43,793 nt of DNA from JAVBMP01 sp031552195 (GTDB lineage: Bacteria; Desulfobacterota; Desulfovibrionia; Desulfovibrionales; Desulfovibrionaceae). A program made the position numbers and the translations under genes. The stretch covers positions 1 to 43,793 of the forward strand of contig JAVBMT010000005.1 in the NCBI GenBank assembly GCA_031552195.1, given 5' to 3'. Below, piece after piece: positions 16,524-24,460 of this stretch; the stretch's first letter is position 1; the number at the start of each line of letters is the position of its first letter. The notes beneath the pieces are model-generated. The model was not told the origin of the DNA. It saw only the letters and a list, made by a program, of their open reading frames with translations, and did not search any database.

Positions 16524-17744
16524 TTACTCTTTATTCATAAATTCAAGAACCTGATTAACGTCTTTGTCTCCGCGCCCGGAAAGGCTCACGGCGATAATCT
16601 TGTCAGAGGGCAGTCCGGCGGCCAGCTTCATGGCGTAAGCTACGGCGTGGGAAGATTCCAGCGCCGGAATGATGCCTTCGCTGCGGCTTAATTCCACAAA
16701 CGCCCGGCAAGCCTCCTGATCCGACACGGAAACGTATTCCGCCCGCCCGCTATCTTTAAGCAGGCTGTGTTCCGGGCCCACGCCCGGGTAATCAAGCCCG
16801 GCGGAAATGGAATGAACCGGCGCCGTTTCCCCGTTTTCCCCCTGAAGAACATAAGAATTGAAACCATGCAGCACTCCGGGCGAACCTTTGCAGAGGGTCG
16901 CCGCATGGTCTCCGTAATTCAGGCTTCTTCCTCCGGGCTCAACCCCGACAAGATTGACGGAAGCGTCTTGAATGAAAGGATGAAACATGCCTATGGCGTT
17001 TGATCCGCCGCCGACGCAAGCCAGGCAGTAATCCGGCAGCCGCCCTTCCGCTTCAAGCATCTGCGCGCGGGTTTCACGCCCGATAACAGACTGAAAATCC
17101 CGAACCATCAGCGGGTAAGGATGAGGGCCGACGGCGGAACCCAAAAGATAAAACGCGTCAAGGTCAGAGGCCCAGGCGGCCAGGGCCGTGTCCACAGCTT
17201 CTTTAAGTCCGGCCTGCCCCACACTGACTGAAATGACTTCCGCGCCCAAAAGCCGCATGCGTATCACGTTGAGTTTTTGCCGTTCAACATCCAGGGCCCC
17301 CATGTACACGCGGCACTTCATGCCCATAAGAGCGGCAATGGCCGCGCTGGCCACTCCGTGCTGCCCGGCCCCGGTTTCAGCTATAAGGCTGTTTTTTCCC
17401 ATACGCCTGGCCACAAGGGCCTGCCCTATGGTGTTTGTTATCTTATGCGCGCCAAGGTGGTTCAGGTCTTCCCGCTTCAGGTATATTTTCGCGCCCCCCG
17501 CCTTTTTCGTCAGGTTGGCGGCATAAAAAAGAGGAGTTTCCCGCCCGGAATACGTTTTGAGGTAATACTGAAATTCGGCGATGAAATCAGGGTCCGCCTT
17601 ATAATGCAAATAGGCTTTTCTCAAAGCTTCAAGGTTGGGCAAAAGGGCCTCGGGCACATAAACTCCGCCATAAGGCCCGTAAAAACCGTTTTCGTCAGGT
17701 CCGGACACCAGCGCCTGCAGCATTTCTTCCTTGTTCAGAGACAT
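16524..17744 (-). CDS. trpB: Tryptophan synthase beta chain
   Basis: TrpB makes tryptophan from indole and serine using pyridoxal phosphate. The 406-residue length is normal. Visible landmarks are YGGVYVPEALLPNL at the start, REDLNHLGAHKITN with the PLP lysine (K101), AETGAGQHGVA with the catalytic glutamate, GGGSNAIGMFHPF for phosphate binding and SGRGDKD near the end. The ATG at 17744 follows AAGGAGCGACGT, a strong ribosome binding site; the frame is open for 71 codons further but lacks family sequence. No trpA or other trp gene lies beside it, so it is solitary here. Upstream is an attenuator-type leader (17786-17938), which suggests control by tryptophan supply. Confidence 0.95.
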   Translation of the reverse strand: MSLNKEEMLQALVSGPDENGFYGPYGGVYVPEALLPNLEALRKAYLHYKADPDFIAEFQYYLKTYSGRETPLFYAANLTKKAGGAKIYLKREDLNHLGAHKITNTIGQALVARRMGKNSLIAETGAGQHGVASAAIAALMGMKCRVYMGALDVERQKLNVIRMRLLGAEVISVSVGQAGLKEAVDTALAAWASDLDAFYLLGSAVGPHPYPLMVRDFQSVIGRETRAQMLEAEGRLPDYCLACVGGGSNAIGMFHPFIQDASVNLVGVEPGGRSLNYGDHAATLCKGSPGVLHGFNSYVLQGENGETAPVHSISAGLDYPGVGPEHSLLKDSGRAEYVSVSDQEACRAFVELSRSEGIIPALESSHAVAYAMKLAAGLPSDKIIAVSLSGRGDKDVNQVLEFMNKE

Positions 17745-17785
17745 ACGTCGCTCCTTGATTTTTAAACATTCAGGCAGTAGCGGGC

Positions 17786-17818
17786 AAAAAAAAACGCGGC
17801 CCGCTTTTCGCTGCCGCA
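17786..17818 (-). terminator. Attenuator terminator in the trpB leader
   Basis: On the minus strand GCGGC (17817-17813), a small inner GC-GAAAA-GC hairpin and GCCGC (17800-17796) form the stem, followed by G and nine T. The GCGGC arm can instead pair with the GCCGC at 17881-17877, which overlaps the end of the leader peptide frame. That gives the mutually exclusive 2:3 and 3:4 pairings of a transcription attenuator. The alternative pairing is only about 5 bp by eye. Confidence 0.7.
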
Positions 17819-17872
17819 TTTTCATGACATTGCCATTCGCCGGACTATTGCCGGAATAAATCGCACGACACC

Positions 17873-17938
17873 TCAGGCGGCCCCTAAAACAGGCCACCAC
17901 CATATAAAAGATGAGGTTACGAGCGTATTTGTCTGCAT
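17873..17938 (-). CDS. trpL: trp leader peptide, 21 residues with three consecutive Trp
   Basis: The minus strand from ATG at 17938 encodes 21 residues, beginning MQTNTLVTSS and ending PVLGAA, then TGA at 17875-17873. Residues 13-15 are three tandem tryptophan codons (17902-17894). The peptide lies about 130 bases before trpB, between a promoter and a hairpin-poly-T terminator. This is the layout of ribosome-stalling attenuators of tryptophan genes. Bases around the Trp codons (GGTGGCC) can pair with GGCCGCC at the frame end, as the 1:2 hairpin. An in-frame stop upstream makes 17938 the only start. It has no Shine-Dalgarno sequence and may be nearly leaderless. The call rests on layout and codon content only. 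Confidence 0.78.
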   Translation of the reverse strand: MQTNTLVTSSFIWWWPVLGAA

Positions 17939-17946
17939 GAAAATTT

Positions 17947-17973
17947 TTTATATTCAAAACTTCCGGCTGTCAA
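17947..17973 (-). promoter_or_regulatory. Promoter of the trpB leader
   Basis: On the minus strand a perfect TTGACA (17973-17968) is followed after 15 bases by TATAAA (17952-17947), or after 17 by TAAAAA. Either would start transcription within a few bases of the leader peptide ATG at 17938. Confidence 0.65.
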
Positions 17974-17994
17974 GTCCGTAAAAAATGAAAGACG

Positions 17995-18040
17995 GTGAAA
18001 ATAAAAACCCCGGTTTTTGACCCGGGGTTTTTATTTTCAC
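17995..18040. terminator. Bidirectional terminator after the first MFS gene
   Basis: A perfect 19-bp inverted repeat (17995-18013 with 18022-18040) carries A-rich and T-rich flanks inside the stem. It lies just past the stop of the minus-strand MFS gene and directly upstream of the trpB promoter, insulating the two. Confidence 0.88.
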
Positions 18041-18056
18041 AATTCAGCCGAAGGCA

Positions 18057-19514
18057 TTATCCGAAGCATTCGGCATTGGCGCAGTCTTTCTTGAAGAAAC
18101 GCGCCGCCATGAAGAAGCAGAACGCGCCGAGCAACGGAGTGAAAGACAAGGTAATAAAGGCGTATTTGAGGCCCACAAGCTGGCCGGGGCCGAGAACAAC
18201 ACCGAGTACCTGCCCGGTGTAAGAAACCATATCGGAAACTGTGGCGTGCGGAAGCGCGCCGAAAGCCGTGCTTATGCCGGCGAATTTTTCAGTCAGGTCA
18301 GGCATGACGCCCAACTTGCCCTGCATGAACATGCCACGGTAAAAATCTGACAGGAAGCCGGAAAGCCCGGCGCCTATGGCCATGCCGAAAATGTTCTGCA
18401 CAAGGATCATCAGGCCGACGCCGGTAGCGCGAACGCCGCGGTGGCAGGCGGCCATAACGGAGGCCATGGCCGGAGCGCCCATGCTGGTGAGGAACAAAGC
18501 GCCGGCAATGATGGACGGCATGAAGAATTTGGGCGGAACGATAGTGAAAGCGCAGATGAAGATAACGCTGTTAAGAACCATATATACGCCGGCGCATATC
18601 AAAGGAGCCGCGTTGCTTCTTTTGGCGAACTTGTCGGCGACAACGCCGCCCAAAGCCGCGCCTATGCCGCTCATCAGCGTTACACCGGCCGCGATCATGC
18701 CGGCCTGCTTCTGGGTCATGCCGGCGGAACGGATGAAATAAGCGGGAAGCCAGGTCAGGAAGCAGGAAGAGAACACCAGCGACATCGCCATGGCGAAATA
18801 AATGAACACCAGGGAACGGGTGGACATAAGCTTCTTGAGGATAACCATCAAAGAAGCCTTTTTTTCAGCTCCGGTGGCGTCGGTACGCGTTACGACGACG
18901 CGCGGAGGTTCCTTAAGGAAGAAAGCAAGAAACGCCACGACGATACCGGGAATGGCCACTATGCCGAAGGCATGCTGCCAGCCCCATTTATCCGCGATCA
19001 TGCCGCCAAGCATGATGCCGATAACCATGCCCAAAGGCCCGCAAGCCTGGAAAAGGCCCAAAACGGTATTGTGCTTGCTCTTGGGAAAGGCGTCTTCCAG
19101 AATGGTGCTCGCGCCGGGCATATAACCGGCTTCACCCATGCCGACCATAAAGCGCAGGAAAATCAAAACCGCGAAAGACGGGGCGAAAGCGCAGCCAAGC
19201 GAGGCGAAACCCCAGATAAGCGCCATTGCGCCAACCATTTTCTTGCGGCTCCAGCGGTCAATAAGAATAGCCGAAGGAAAAACCAGAACGGCGATGGCTA
19301 TGTGCACAATACCCACTAGCGACCCGAACTGGGCGTCGTTGAGGCTGAAGGCGATTTTCAGGTCTCGCGACATCGAGCTCACGACCATGCGGTCGATAAA
19401 GTCGAAAAGCATCAAAAAAGACAACAAAAACAACACGTAGTAGGCATATTTCTTGCCGTACTTGAACTCCGTCTCAGAAGCTGTGCTGACTGAGGGGTCT
19501 GATGGAATGTGCAT
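18057..19514 (-). CDS. MFS transporter, copy A (sugar-acid / organic anion type)
   Basis: The 485-residue product has 12 predicted membrane segments of the major facilitator superfamily. After TM2 it shows the A-motif-like IDRWSRKKMVGAMALIWG, and TM4-TM5 carry FLRFMVGMGEAGYMPGASTI, common in the anion:cation symporter branch that includes hexuronate and galactonate carriers. A cytoplasmic loop (about 212-225) separates the halves. The start is set by AAAGGAGTGAGGT before the ATG. It is roughly 85% identical by eye to the neighbouring gene at 20210-21664; the first 57 residues match exactly and the central loop differs most. The substrate is unknown. It has its own promoter, operator-like site and terminator, so it is transcribed separately from copy B. 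Confidence 0.87.
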   Translation of the reverse strand: MHIPSDPSVSTASETEFKYGKKYAYYVLFLLSFLMLFDFIDRMVVSSMSRDLKIAFSLNDAQFGSLVGIVHIAIAVLVFPSAILIDRWSRKKMVGAMALIWGFASLGCAFAPSFAVLIFLRFMVGMGEAGYMPGASTILEDAFPKSKHNTVLGLFQACGPLGMVIGIMLGGMIADKWGWQHAFGIVAIPGIVVAFLAFFLKEPPRVVVTRTDATGAEKKASLMVILKKLMSTRSLVFIYFAMAMSLVFSSCFLTWLPAYFIRSAGMTQKQAGMIAAGVTLMSGIGAALGGVVADKFAKRSNAAPLICAGVYMVLNSVIFICAFTIVPPKFFMPSIIAGALFLTSMGAPAMASVMAACHRGVRATGVGLMILVQNIFGMAIGAGLSGFLSDFYRGMFMQGKLGVMPDLTEKFAGISTAFGALPHATVSDMVSYTGQVLGVVLGPGQLVGLKYAFITLSFTPLLGAFCFFMAARFFKKDCANAECFG

Positions 19515-19672
19515 ACCTCACTCCTTTGCCTTGCTAAATTTGTTAACCTATTTCATCAACCACTACGACAAAGTCGCCCGCTGCAATACAGCGGATATAC
19601 CTGAAAAGATCACGCCGACCATAAGCGGCATAATAAGTAAACATTATGCATTATAATTGTAACGCATAATTT

Positions 19673-19688
19673 TGTGAGAAAATACACA
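19673..19688. promoter_or_regulatory. TGTG-N8-CACA operator-like site, MFS copy A
   Basis: TGTGAGAAAATACACA lies inside a longer near-palindrome (19670-19691, TTTTGTG...CACAAAA). It falls about 25-40 bases downstream of the expected transcription start of copy A. The spacing matches sites of CRP/FNR-family regulators. Confidence 0.55.
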
Positions 19689-19719
19689 AAATGCAAAACA
19701 ACCATACAAACACTTCGTG

Positions 19720-19748
19720 TTAGTAGGCCCAGTTATAAACAATGTCAA
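19720..19748 (-). promoter_or_regulatory. Promoter of MFS copy A
   Basis: TTGACA (19748-19743), 17 bases and TACTAA (19725-19720) on the minus strand lie about 200 bases upstream of the start codon. The GCC-TACTAAC context is shared with the promoter of copy B. Confidence 0.75.
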
Positions 19749-20145
19749 TTAAAAATCCAAGCGCTCACGTTTAGAAAAAATGCGCATGGCGCAATTTTTT
19801 GAGACGCCACAATAGTTCTATAAATTACATTTAACGTTAATTATTCTAAATTAAAGGCCGCCGCTTTCCGGGCAAGACGATATTTCCTTCACAAACGTTC
19901 CGGCGGCTCCGCAGCGGCGCAAAAAAAATGCGGCTCGCCTACGCTGCCGCCTCCACGTCACATCCGCCCGCTTTCTCGAATTATCGCCGGCATAAAGCCG
20001 CACGAAGCCCAAACAGTTTTCCCGCTTAGAGCGTTTTAATTTTGAAATATCTCTGCAAGAATCGGTTTTGGATACACCGGTTCTCCGGCATCGCCGCCCG
20101 CATAGCGCTATCATTTCAAGCGCGACGCCTGACATGCTCCGCAAT
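19749..20145. other. Gene-free spacer between the two MFS genes
   Basis: Behind the copy A promoter, about 100 AT-rich bases lead into a GC-rich block. The block contains a minus-strand hairpin with a T tail (GCGGC 19950-19946, GCCGC 19934-19930, T run 19928-19921). A 97-codon minus-strand frame across 19851-20144 has no ribosome binding site and no protein-like composition, so it is not called as a gene. Confidence 0.6.
19921..20016 (-). repeat. Second copy of the trpB-leader-like intergenic element
   Basis: The minus strand of this segment aligns by eye, at about 70% over some 85 bases, with 17892-17786 in the trpB leader. Shared blocks are TCGTGCG, a CCGGC-ATA block, GCGGCAGCG and GCCGC followed by eight or more T. 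No Trp codon run is present here. The element may be a dispersed intergenic repeat that carries a terminator. Confidence 0.5.
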
Positions 20146-20182
20146 ATAAAAAAATCCCGGCCAACGGCCGGGATTTTTTTAT
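20146..20182. terminator. Terminator after MFS copy B
   Basis: A perfect 17-bp inverted repeat (20146-20162 with 20166-20182) ends in seven A or T on each side and has a 3-base loop. It lies 27 bases past the stop of copy B. Confidence 0.9.
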
Positions 20183-20209
20183 AATCTTACAATTTACACA
20201 AGGCTGTTA

Positions 20210-21664
20210 TCAGAAGCATTCCGCGTTGGCGCAATCCTTCTTGAAATAACGCGCCGCCATGAAGAAGCAAAACGCGCCAAGCAACGGAGTGAAAGACAGG
20301 GTAATAATGGCGTATTTAAGCCCCCAAAGCTGGGCGGGTCCAAGAACGACATTGAGAACCTGCCCGGTATACGCCAGTATATCCGCGGTGGCAACCTGCG
20401 AAAGGGCTCCGAAACCGGTGCTTATGGCTTCGAACTTTCCACTCAGGTCTGGCATGACGCCAATTTTTCCGTGCATGAACATGCCCCGGTAAAAATCGGA
20501 CAGAAACCCGGAAAGGCCGGCGCCTATAGCCATGCCGAAAATATTCTGCACAAGGATCATAAGCCCTACGCCGGTCGCGCGCACGCCCTTATGGCAGGCG
20601 GACATGACGGAAGACATGGCCGGACCGGCCACGCTGGCGAGAAATAGAGCTCCGACCATAATCATGGGCAGGAAAAGTTTAGGCGGCGCTATAGTGAAGG
20701 CGCATATGAAAATAATAGCATTAATCAGCATGTATGCGGCCGCGCAGGCCAAAGGCCCGACGGAACTTTTTTTGGCGAATTTGTCAGCCACCACGCCGCC
20801 CAAAGCCGCGCCCACACCGCTCATAAACGTTACCCCGGCCGCAAGCAGGCCCGCATCTTTCTGGGTCATGCCGGCGGAACGTATGAAGTAAGCGGGAAGC
20901 CAGGTCAGGAAGCAGGAGGTGAACACCAGCGACATCGCCATGGCGAAGTAAATGAACACCAGCGAGCGGGTGGACAAAAGCTTCTTGAGAATGACCAGCA
21001 AAGGCACTTTTTTGTCGTCACCGGCGGCATTTTGCCGCGTTACGACGACGCGCGGAGGTTCCTTAAGGAAGAAAGCGAGAAACGCCACTACGATGCCGGG
21101 AATGGCCACTATGCCGAAGGCATGCTGCCAGCCCCATTTATCGGCGATAATGCCGCCGAGCATGATGCCGATAACCATGCCCAAAGGCCCGCAGGCCTGA
21201 AGAAGGCCAAGCACGGTGTTATGCTTGCTCTTGGGAAATGCGTCTTCCAGAATGGTGCTGGCGCCGGGCGCGTAACCGGCTTCGCCCATGCCGACCATAA
21301 AACGCAGGAAAATCAGGACGCCGAAAGACGGGGCGAAGGCGCAGCCCAAAGAAGCGAAACCCCATATGAGCGCCATCAGCCCTACCATCTTCTTGCGGCT
21401 CCAGCGGTCGATCATAATGGCCGAAGGAAACACCAGAACGGCGATAGCTATGTGCACAATGCCCACAAGCGAGCCGAACTGCCCGTCTGTAAGGCTGAAC
21501 GCTATTTTCAAATCCCGCGACATCGAACTCACGACCATGCGGTCGATAAAATCGAAAAGCATCAAAAAAGACAACAAGAACAGCACATAGTAGGCGTACT
21601 TCTTGCCGTACTTGAACTCAGTCTCAGACGCTGTGCTCACTGAGGGGTCTGATGGAATATGCAT
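20210..21664 (-). CDS. MFS transporter, copy B (paralogue of copy A)
   Basis: The 484-residue product is a near duplicate of copy A, with the same N-terminus (MHIPSDPSVS) and the same C-terminal FKKDCANAECF ending. It has the same 12-segment plan with IDRWSRKKMVGLMALIWG and GMGEAGYAPGAST. Differences cluster in the central cytoplasmic loop (about 212-222) and in the eighth to tenth segments, where substrate preference could diverge. It lies head-to-tail behind copy A on the minus strand with its own promoter and terminator. AAGGAAGTGAGGT precedes the ATG. Both copies look intact, so neither is decaying. The substrate is not known; a sugar acid is a reasonable guess from the subfamily. Confidence 0.87.
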   Translation of the reverse strand: MHIPSDPSVSTASETEFKYGKKYAYYVLFLLSFLMLFDFIDRMVVSSMSRDLKIAFSLTDGQFGSLVGIVHIAIAVLVFPSAIMIDRWSRKKMVGLMALIWGFASLGCAFAPSFGVLIFLRFMVGMGEAGYAPGASTILEDAFPKSKHNTVLGLLQACGPLGMVIGIMLGGIIADKWGWQHAFGIVAIPGIVVAFLAFFLKEPPRVVVTRQNAAGDDKKVPLLVILKKLLSTRSLVFIYFAMAMSLVFTSCFLTWLPAYFIRSAGMTQKDAGLLAAGVTFMSGVGAALGGVVADKFAKKSSVGPLACAAAYMLINAIIFICAFTIAPPKLFLPMIMVGALFLASVAGPAMSSVMSACHKGVRATGVGLMILVQNIFGMAIGAGLSGFLSDFYRGMFMHGKIGVMPDLSGKFEAISTGFGALSQVATADILAYTGQVLNVVLGPAQLWGLKYAIITLSFTPLLGAFCFFMAARYFKKDCANAECF

Positions 21665-21827
21665 ACCTCACTTCCTTAGTTGTTTTGATAAATAAGTTGT
21701 TAATAAATCCATTAACGTGTTCAACCCGCCACGACGACAAGGCGTCCAACACAGCTCAGCGGCATGCCTAAAGGAATATGCCGGTTGTGGACGACAAATA
21801 AAAAAACACCGGCTGCGACGCTCACTA

Positions 21828-21843
21828 TGTGAACAAACCCACA
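21828..21843. promoter_or_regulatory. TGTG-N8-CACA operator-like site, MFS copy B
   Basis: TGTGAACAAACCCACA sits 31 bases from the -10 box, the same distance as the site in the copy A leader. The flanking leader sequence differs between the copies, so the site looks specifically conserved. Confidence 0.5.
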
Positions 21844-21873
21844 AATGGCGAAACAGCCATATAACCCTTTGCG

Positions 21874-21902
21874 TTAGTAGGCTCAGACGCGGATAAAGTC
21901 AA
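21874..21902 (-). promoter_or_regulatory. Promoter of MFS copy B
   Basis: TTGACT (21902-21897), 17 bases and TACTAA (21879-21874) on the minus strand match the copy A promoter in spacing and -10 context. The leader to the start codon is about 200 bases, and no other gene is seen in 21665-22072. Confidence 0.72.
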
Positions 21903-21956
21903 TTAATTTCACTAATAATTAATTTTCTGTTAATTTTATATCAAAATCCATACAAA

Positions 21957-21998
21957 ATCGCGTGCGCCGCAACCAGCCATGATTGCAGCGCACGCGAT
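21957..21998 (-). terminator. Terminator after argB
   Basis: ATCGCGTGCGC (21957-21967) pairs with GCGCACGCGAT (21988-21998), with further partial pairing inside. On the minus strand the stem is followed by TTTGT, about 75 bases after the argB stop. Confidence 0.75.
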
Positions 21999-22072
21999 CA
22001 TCATCCGCCGCGCTTTCTACCGCGCAGGCGGCAAAAGGGATAAAAGGAAAAACCTCACAACCCCGCTCGGGG

Positions 22073-23005
22073 TCAAATCAAAACTTCATCTTCTTCAGGC
22101 AAAGGCGGCGGCAACGGGCAAGATTTATGTTTCACTATTTCCGTGCCTATGCCCTGGTCTGTGAACAGTTCGAGCAGAATGCAGTTTTCAACGCGCCCGT
22201 CGATGATCATGGCTTTGCCTACGCCTTCCTGAACGGCTTCAAGGCAACATTTGACTTTGGGAATCATGCCTGAGCTGATGGTGCCATCCGCCAGAAGAGC
22301 CAGGGCTTCCTCCAGGTAAAGAGAACGGATGAGTTCTTTTTCCATGTTCAAAATGCCTGGCACATCGGTCAAAATCAGCAAGCGCTTGGCCCCGATGGCG
22401 GCGGCCACCGCGCTGGCCACGGAGTCGGCGTTGATATTGTAGGTTTCTCCATTCGGGCCGACGCCGACCGGGGCGATAACCGGAATAAAATTGCTCCGGG
22501 TCAGGGTAGTCAGGAGAGAAGACTGGATATTGCTGACTTCTCCAACGCTGCCCAGGTCGATAATCTCAGGTGCGGACGAGTTTTCATTAATGACCATTTC
22601 CATTTTGTGGGCCTGGATTATCAGCCCGTCCTTTCCGGAAAGGCCGACCGCCATTCCGCCGGCCATATTCAATAGATTTACTATTTCTTTGTTCAGCTTG
22701 CCGACCAGAACCATTTCAACCACGTCCATGGTTGCGGAATCCGTAACGCGCATGCCCTGGCGGAAAGACGACTTGATGTTTAGCTGCTCAAGCATAGTGT
22801 TGATCTGAGGCCCGCCGCCGTGAACGATAACCGGGTTCATGCCTATATATTTGAGCAGAACTACGTTCAGGGCGAAGGCTTTCTTCAGTGTTTCATCAAC
22901 CATGGCGTGCCCGCCGTATTTTATTACGATCGTTTCGCCATAAAAACGTTTTATATAAGGGAGGCATTCAATCAGAATGCTGGCCTGCTCCTGCTGCAAA
23001 TTCAT
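22073..23005 (-). CDS. argB: Acetylglutamate kinase
   Basis: ArgB phosphorylates N-acetylglutamate, the second step of arginine synthesis, in the cytoplasm. The 310 residues contain IVIKYGGHAM for ATP phosphate binding, VIVHGGGPQIN for substrate binding, VGLSGKDGLI, and the C-terminal SGGMIPKV-like SSGMIPKVKCCLEAV. The ATG at 23005 follows GGAGGAAAT; an upstream in-frame start eight codons earlier has no ribosome site. A short tail rich in Pro and acidic residues (PLPPPLPEEDE) follows the kinase fold. Other arg genes are not in the window. The polysaccharide deacetylase gene lies 41 bases upstream in the same orientation, so the two may share a transcript without a functional link. Confidence 0.96.
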   Translation of the reverse strand: MNLQQEQASILIECLPYIKRFYGETIVIKYGGHAMVDETLKKAFALNVVLLKYIGMNPVIVHGGGPQINTMLEQLNIKSSFRQGMRVTDSATMDVVEMVLVGKLNKEIVNLLNMAGGMAVGLSGKDGLIIQAHKMEMVINENSSAPEIIDLGSVGEVSNIQSSLLTTLTRSNFIPVIAPVGVGPNGETYNINADSVASAVAAAIGAKRLLILTDVPGILNMEKELIRSLYLEEALALLADGTISSGMIPKVKCCLEAVQEGVGKAMIIDGRVENCILLELFTDQGIGTEIVKHKSCPLPPPLPEEDEVLI

Positions 23006-23046
23006 ATTTCCTCCGCCTCCGCGCGGCATTGCAAGCCGCGCATATG

Positions 23047-24201
23047 TTATGAACTCAACTTCCGCAACCCGGCGTATAACTTTCCGACGATAGGCCGCGA
23101 ATAAACGCGCACCCGGCCCAACAACCAGCTTCCGCTAAGGGATTTAGCCTTGAAACGCCTGACGTGTTCAGGTCTGCCGGGTGGGTTCGCTCCGGCCTGG
23201 GTGGTGAAAAAAATTTCAAAACCGGCCTCGCGTCCAAGTTCAAGCGACAGGGCGTCGTAAACTCCCCACGGCCAGCAAAAACTCTTAACCTCGTGCCCCA
23301 GCTCTTTTCGCAAAATTTCGCGGCAGGACTTTAAATCAGCCAAAGTGCGCTCGCGTCTTTCCTCAAGGCTTTCGTAACCGCCTGACAGAACAAGTTCATT
23401 TTTCCTTTTGCCGGGCCGGCTGAAACTTTCAGCCAGTTTCTCAAGCCGCTTTCTATTTTCGGCATGCGCGAAAAAGCGCGCCGCTCCGGCTTCGTCCTGC
23501 GGAACAAGTTCTTGCAGGGCTTTGTAAAATTCCGGATCAGGCCTGAAAGATACGTAGCCCAAGGATCCCTTGTTTTTCAATGCCGGCATGCCCCAGAAAT
23601 CTCCGCCGCGGTTACGGTAAAAGGTGCGGTGCTGCTCTCCGGGCTGGATGAATTGCCCGCGCCGGTAAACAGGGCCTTTAAAAACGTTGTCGTGCCACAT
23701 GGAATGCGCGGCCACGGCCACGGTGCCTTCCGCCTCCATGCGCCTGGCTTCCGCCCAGTTCAAAAAGGCGTCATGCCTGACCTTATAGCCCAAAGGCCCT
23801 TCCGGCCCGGCAGCCTCGCGCATCGGGTCGTCAACCGGCGGCAGGTCTTTGACCGTTTTTCTCTCTTCCCATACGTCCTGCAAACTGGCTCTGGCCTCGC
23901 CGCTTTCGAGCTTGCCGCAAGTGGCGAAAATTACGCCGTGGTGCCCGTATTTTTTCAAAATGGGCCAGGCGTATACGTAGTTGTCAAGAAAACCGTCGTC
24001 AAAGGTGATCAAACATGATTTAGCAGGCAAAGACGCGCCTTCAAGCAGGTATCTTTCAGCCTGGGCCAGGCTTACGCCGCGCCAGCCGTTTTCAGCCAGA
24101 ACGCGGCAATGCTCGGCGAAGAGCACGGGGCTGACGCAAATCGGGTTGGGGTAATGGCTGACGTAGTGATACATCAACACCGGCAAACTGCGGCAAGACA
24201 T
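23047..24201 (-). CDS. Polysaccharide deacetylase family protein (NodB-like)
   Basis: The 384-residue product has the NodB homology landmarks LPVLMYHYVS near the N-terminus and CLITFDDGFLDNY (metal-binding Asp pair) at about 63-75. HSMWHDN sits where the family has an H-x3-H metal site, and SFCWPWGVYDAL is in the late barrel. Such enzymes remove N-acetyl groups from amino sugars in surface glycans or peptidoglycan. There is no signal peptide, so it may act in the cytoplasm or on a lipid-linked precursor. An insert of about 100 residues in the middle (YRNRGGDFWGMPALKNKG region) lengthens the domain. GAGGA lies upstream of the ATG. The substrate is undetermined. Confidence 0.83.
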   Translation of the reverse strand: MSCRSLPVLMYHYVSHYPNPICVSPVLFAEHCRVLAENGWRGVSLAQAERYLLEGASLPAKSCLITFDDGFLDNYVYAWPILKKYGHHGVIFATCGKLESGEARASLQDVWEERKTVKDLPPVDDPMREAAGPEGPLGYKVRHDAFLNWAEARRMEAEGTVAVAAHSMWHDNVFKGPVYRRGQFIQPGEQHRTFYRNRGGDFWGMPALKNKGSLGYVSFRPDPEFYKALQELVPQDEAGAARFFAHAENRKRLEKLAESFSRPGKRKNELVLSGGYESLEERRERTLADLKSCREILRKELGHEVKSFCWPWGVYDALSLELGREAGFEIFFTTQAGANPPGRPEHVRRFKAKSLSGSWLLGRVRVYSRPIVGKLYAGLRKLSS

Positions 24202-24354
24202 GGGCTAATCCTCAAAAAAACAACGTTCGCGGCCCGCGCGCGGCCATATCGCGGTGTATATTCACATTTCGGCGCTTGGCGTTATCCAGCGTTAATTTTT
24301 ATACGGCGTAAAAATAAAAAGCGCAACATCCTGCGCTTCGCCGCCGCTAATCAC

Positions 24355-24382
24355 TTGACTATCGCGCCCGGAACATTATGTT
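24355..24382 (+). promoter_or_regulatory. Promoter of the dnaJ-like/clpB pair
   Basis: TTGACT (24355-24360), 16 bases and TATGTT (24377-24382) lie about 80 bases upstream of the co-chaperone start. A clear heat-shock sigma-32 -10 (CCCCAT) is not present. The 259-base divergent gap also holds a small hairpin, AAGCGCA-ACATCC-TGCGCTT at 24319-24338. Confidence 0.5.
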
Positions 24383-24460
24383 TCATTCAATATGGCTGCG
24401 AACCTGGCCTTGATTCCAGAGCTCGCCCTATATGAATTCTCTTCAGGAGAGCTAACCGAA

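Noticed and set aside
17745..17957. N-terminal extension of trpB to an upstream start
   Set aside because: It would translate through the attenuator and terminator in another frame; family sequence and the AAGGAG site support 17744.
19851..20144. 97-codon minus-strand frame between the MFS genes
   Set aside because: Arg- and Cys-rich, no ribosome site, and it spans a repeat-like hairpin with a T run.
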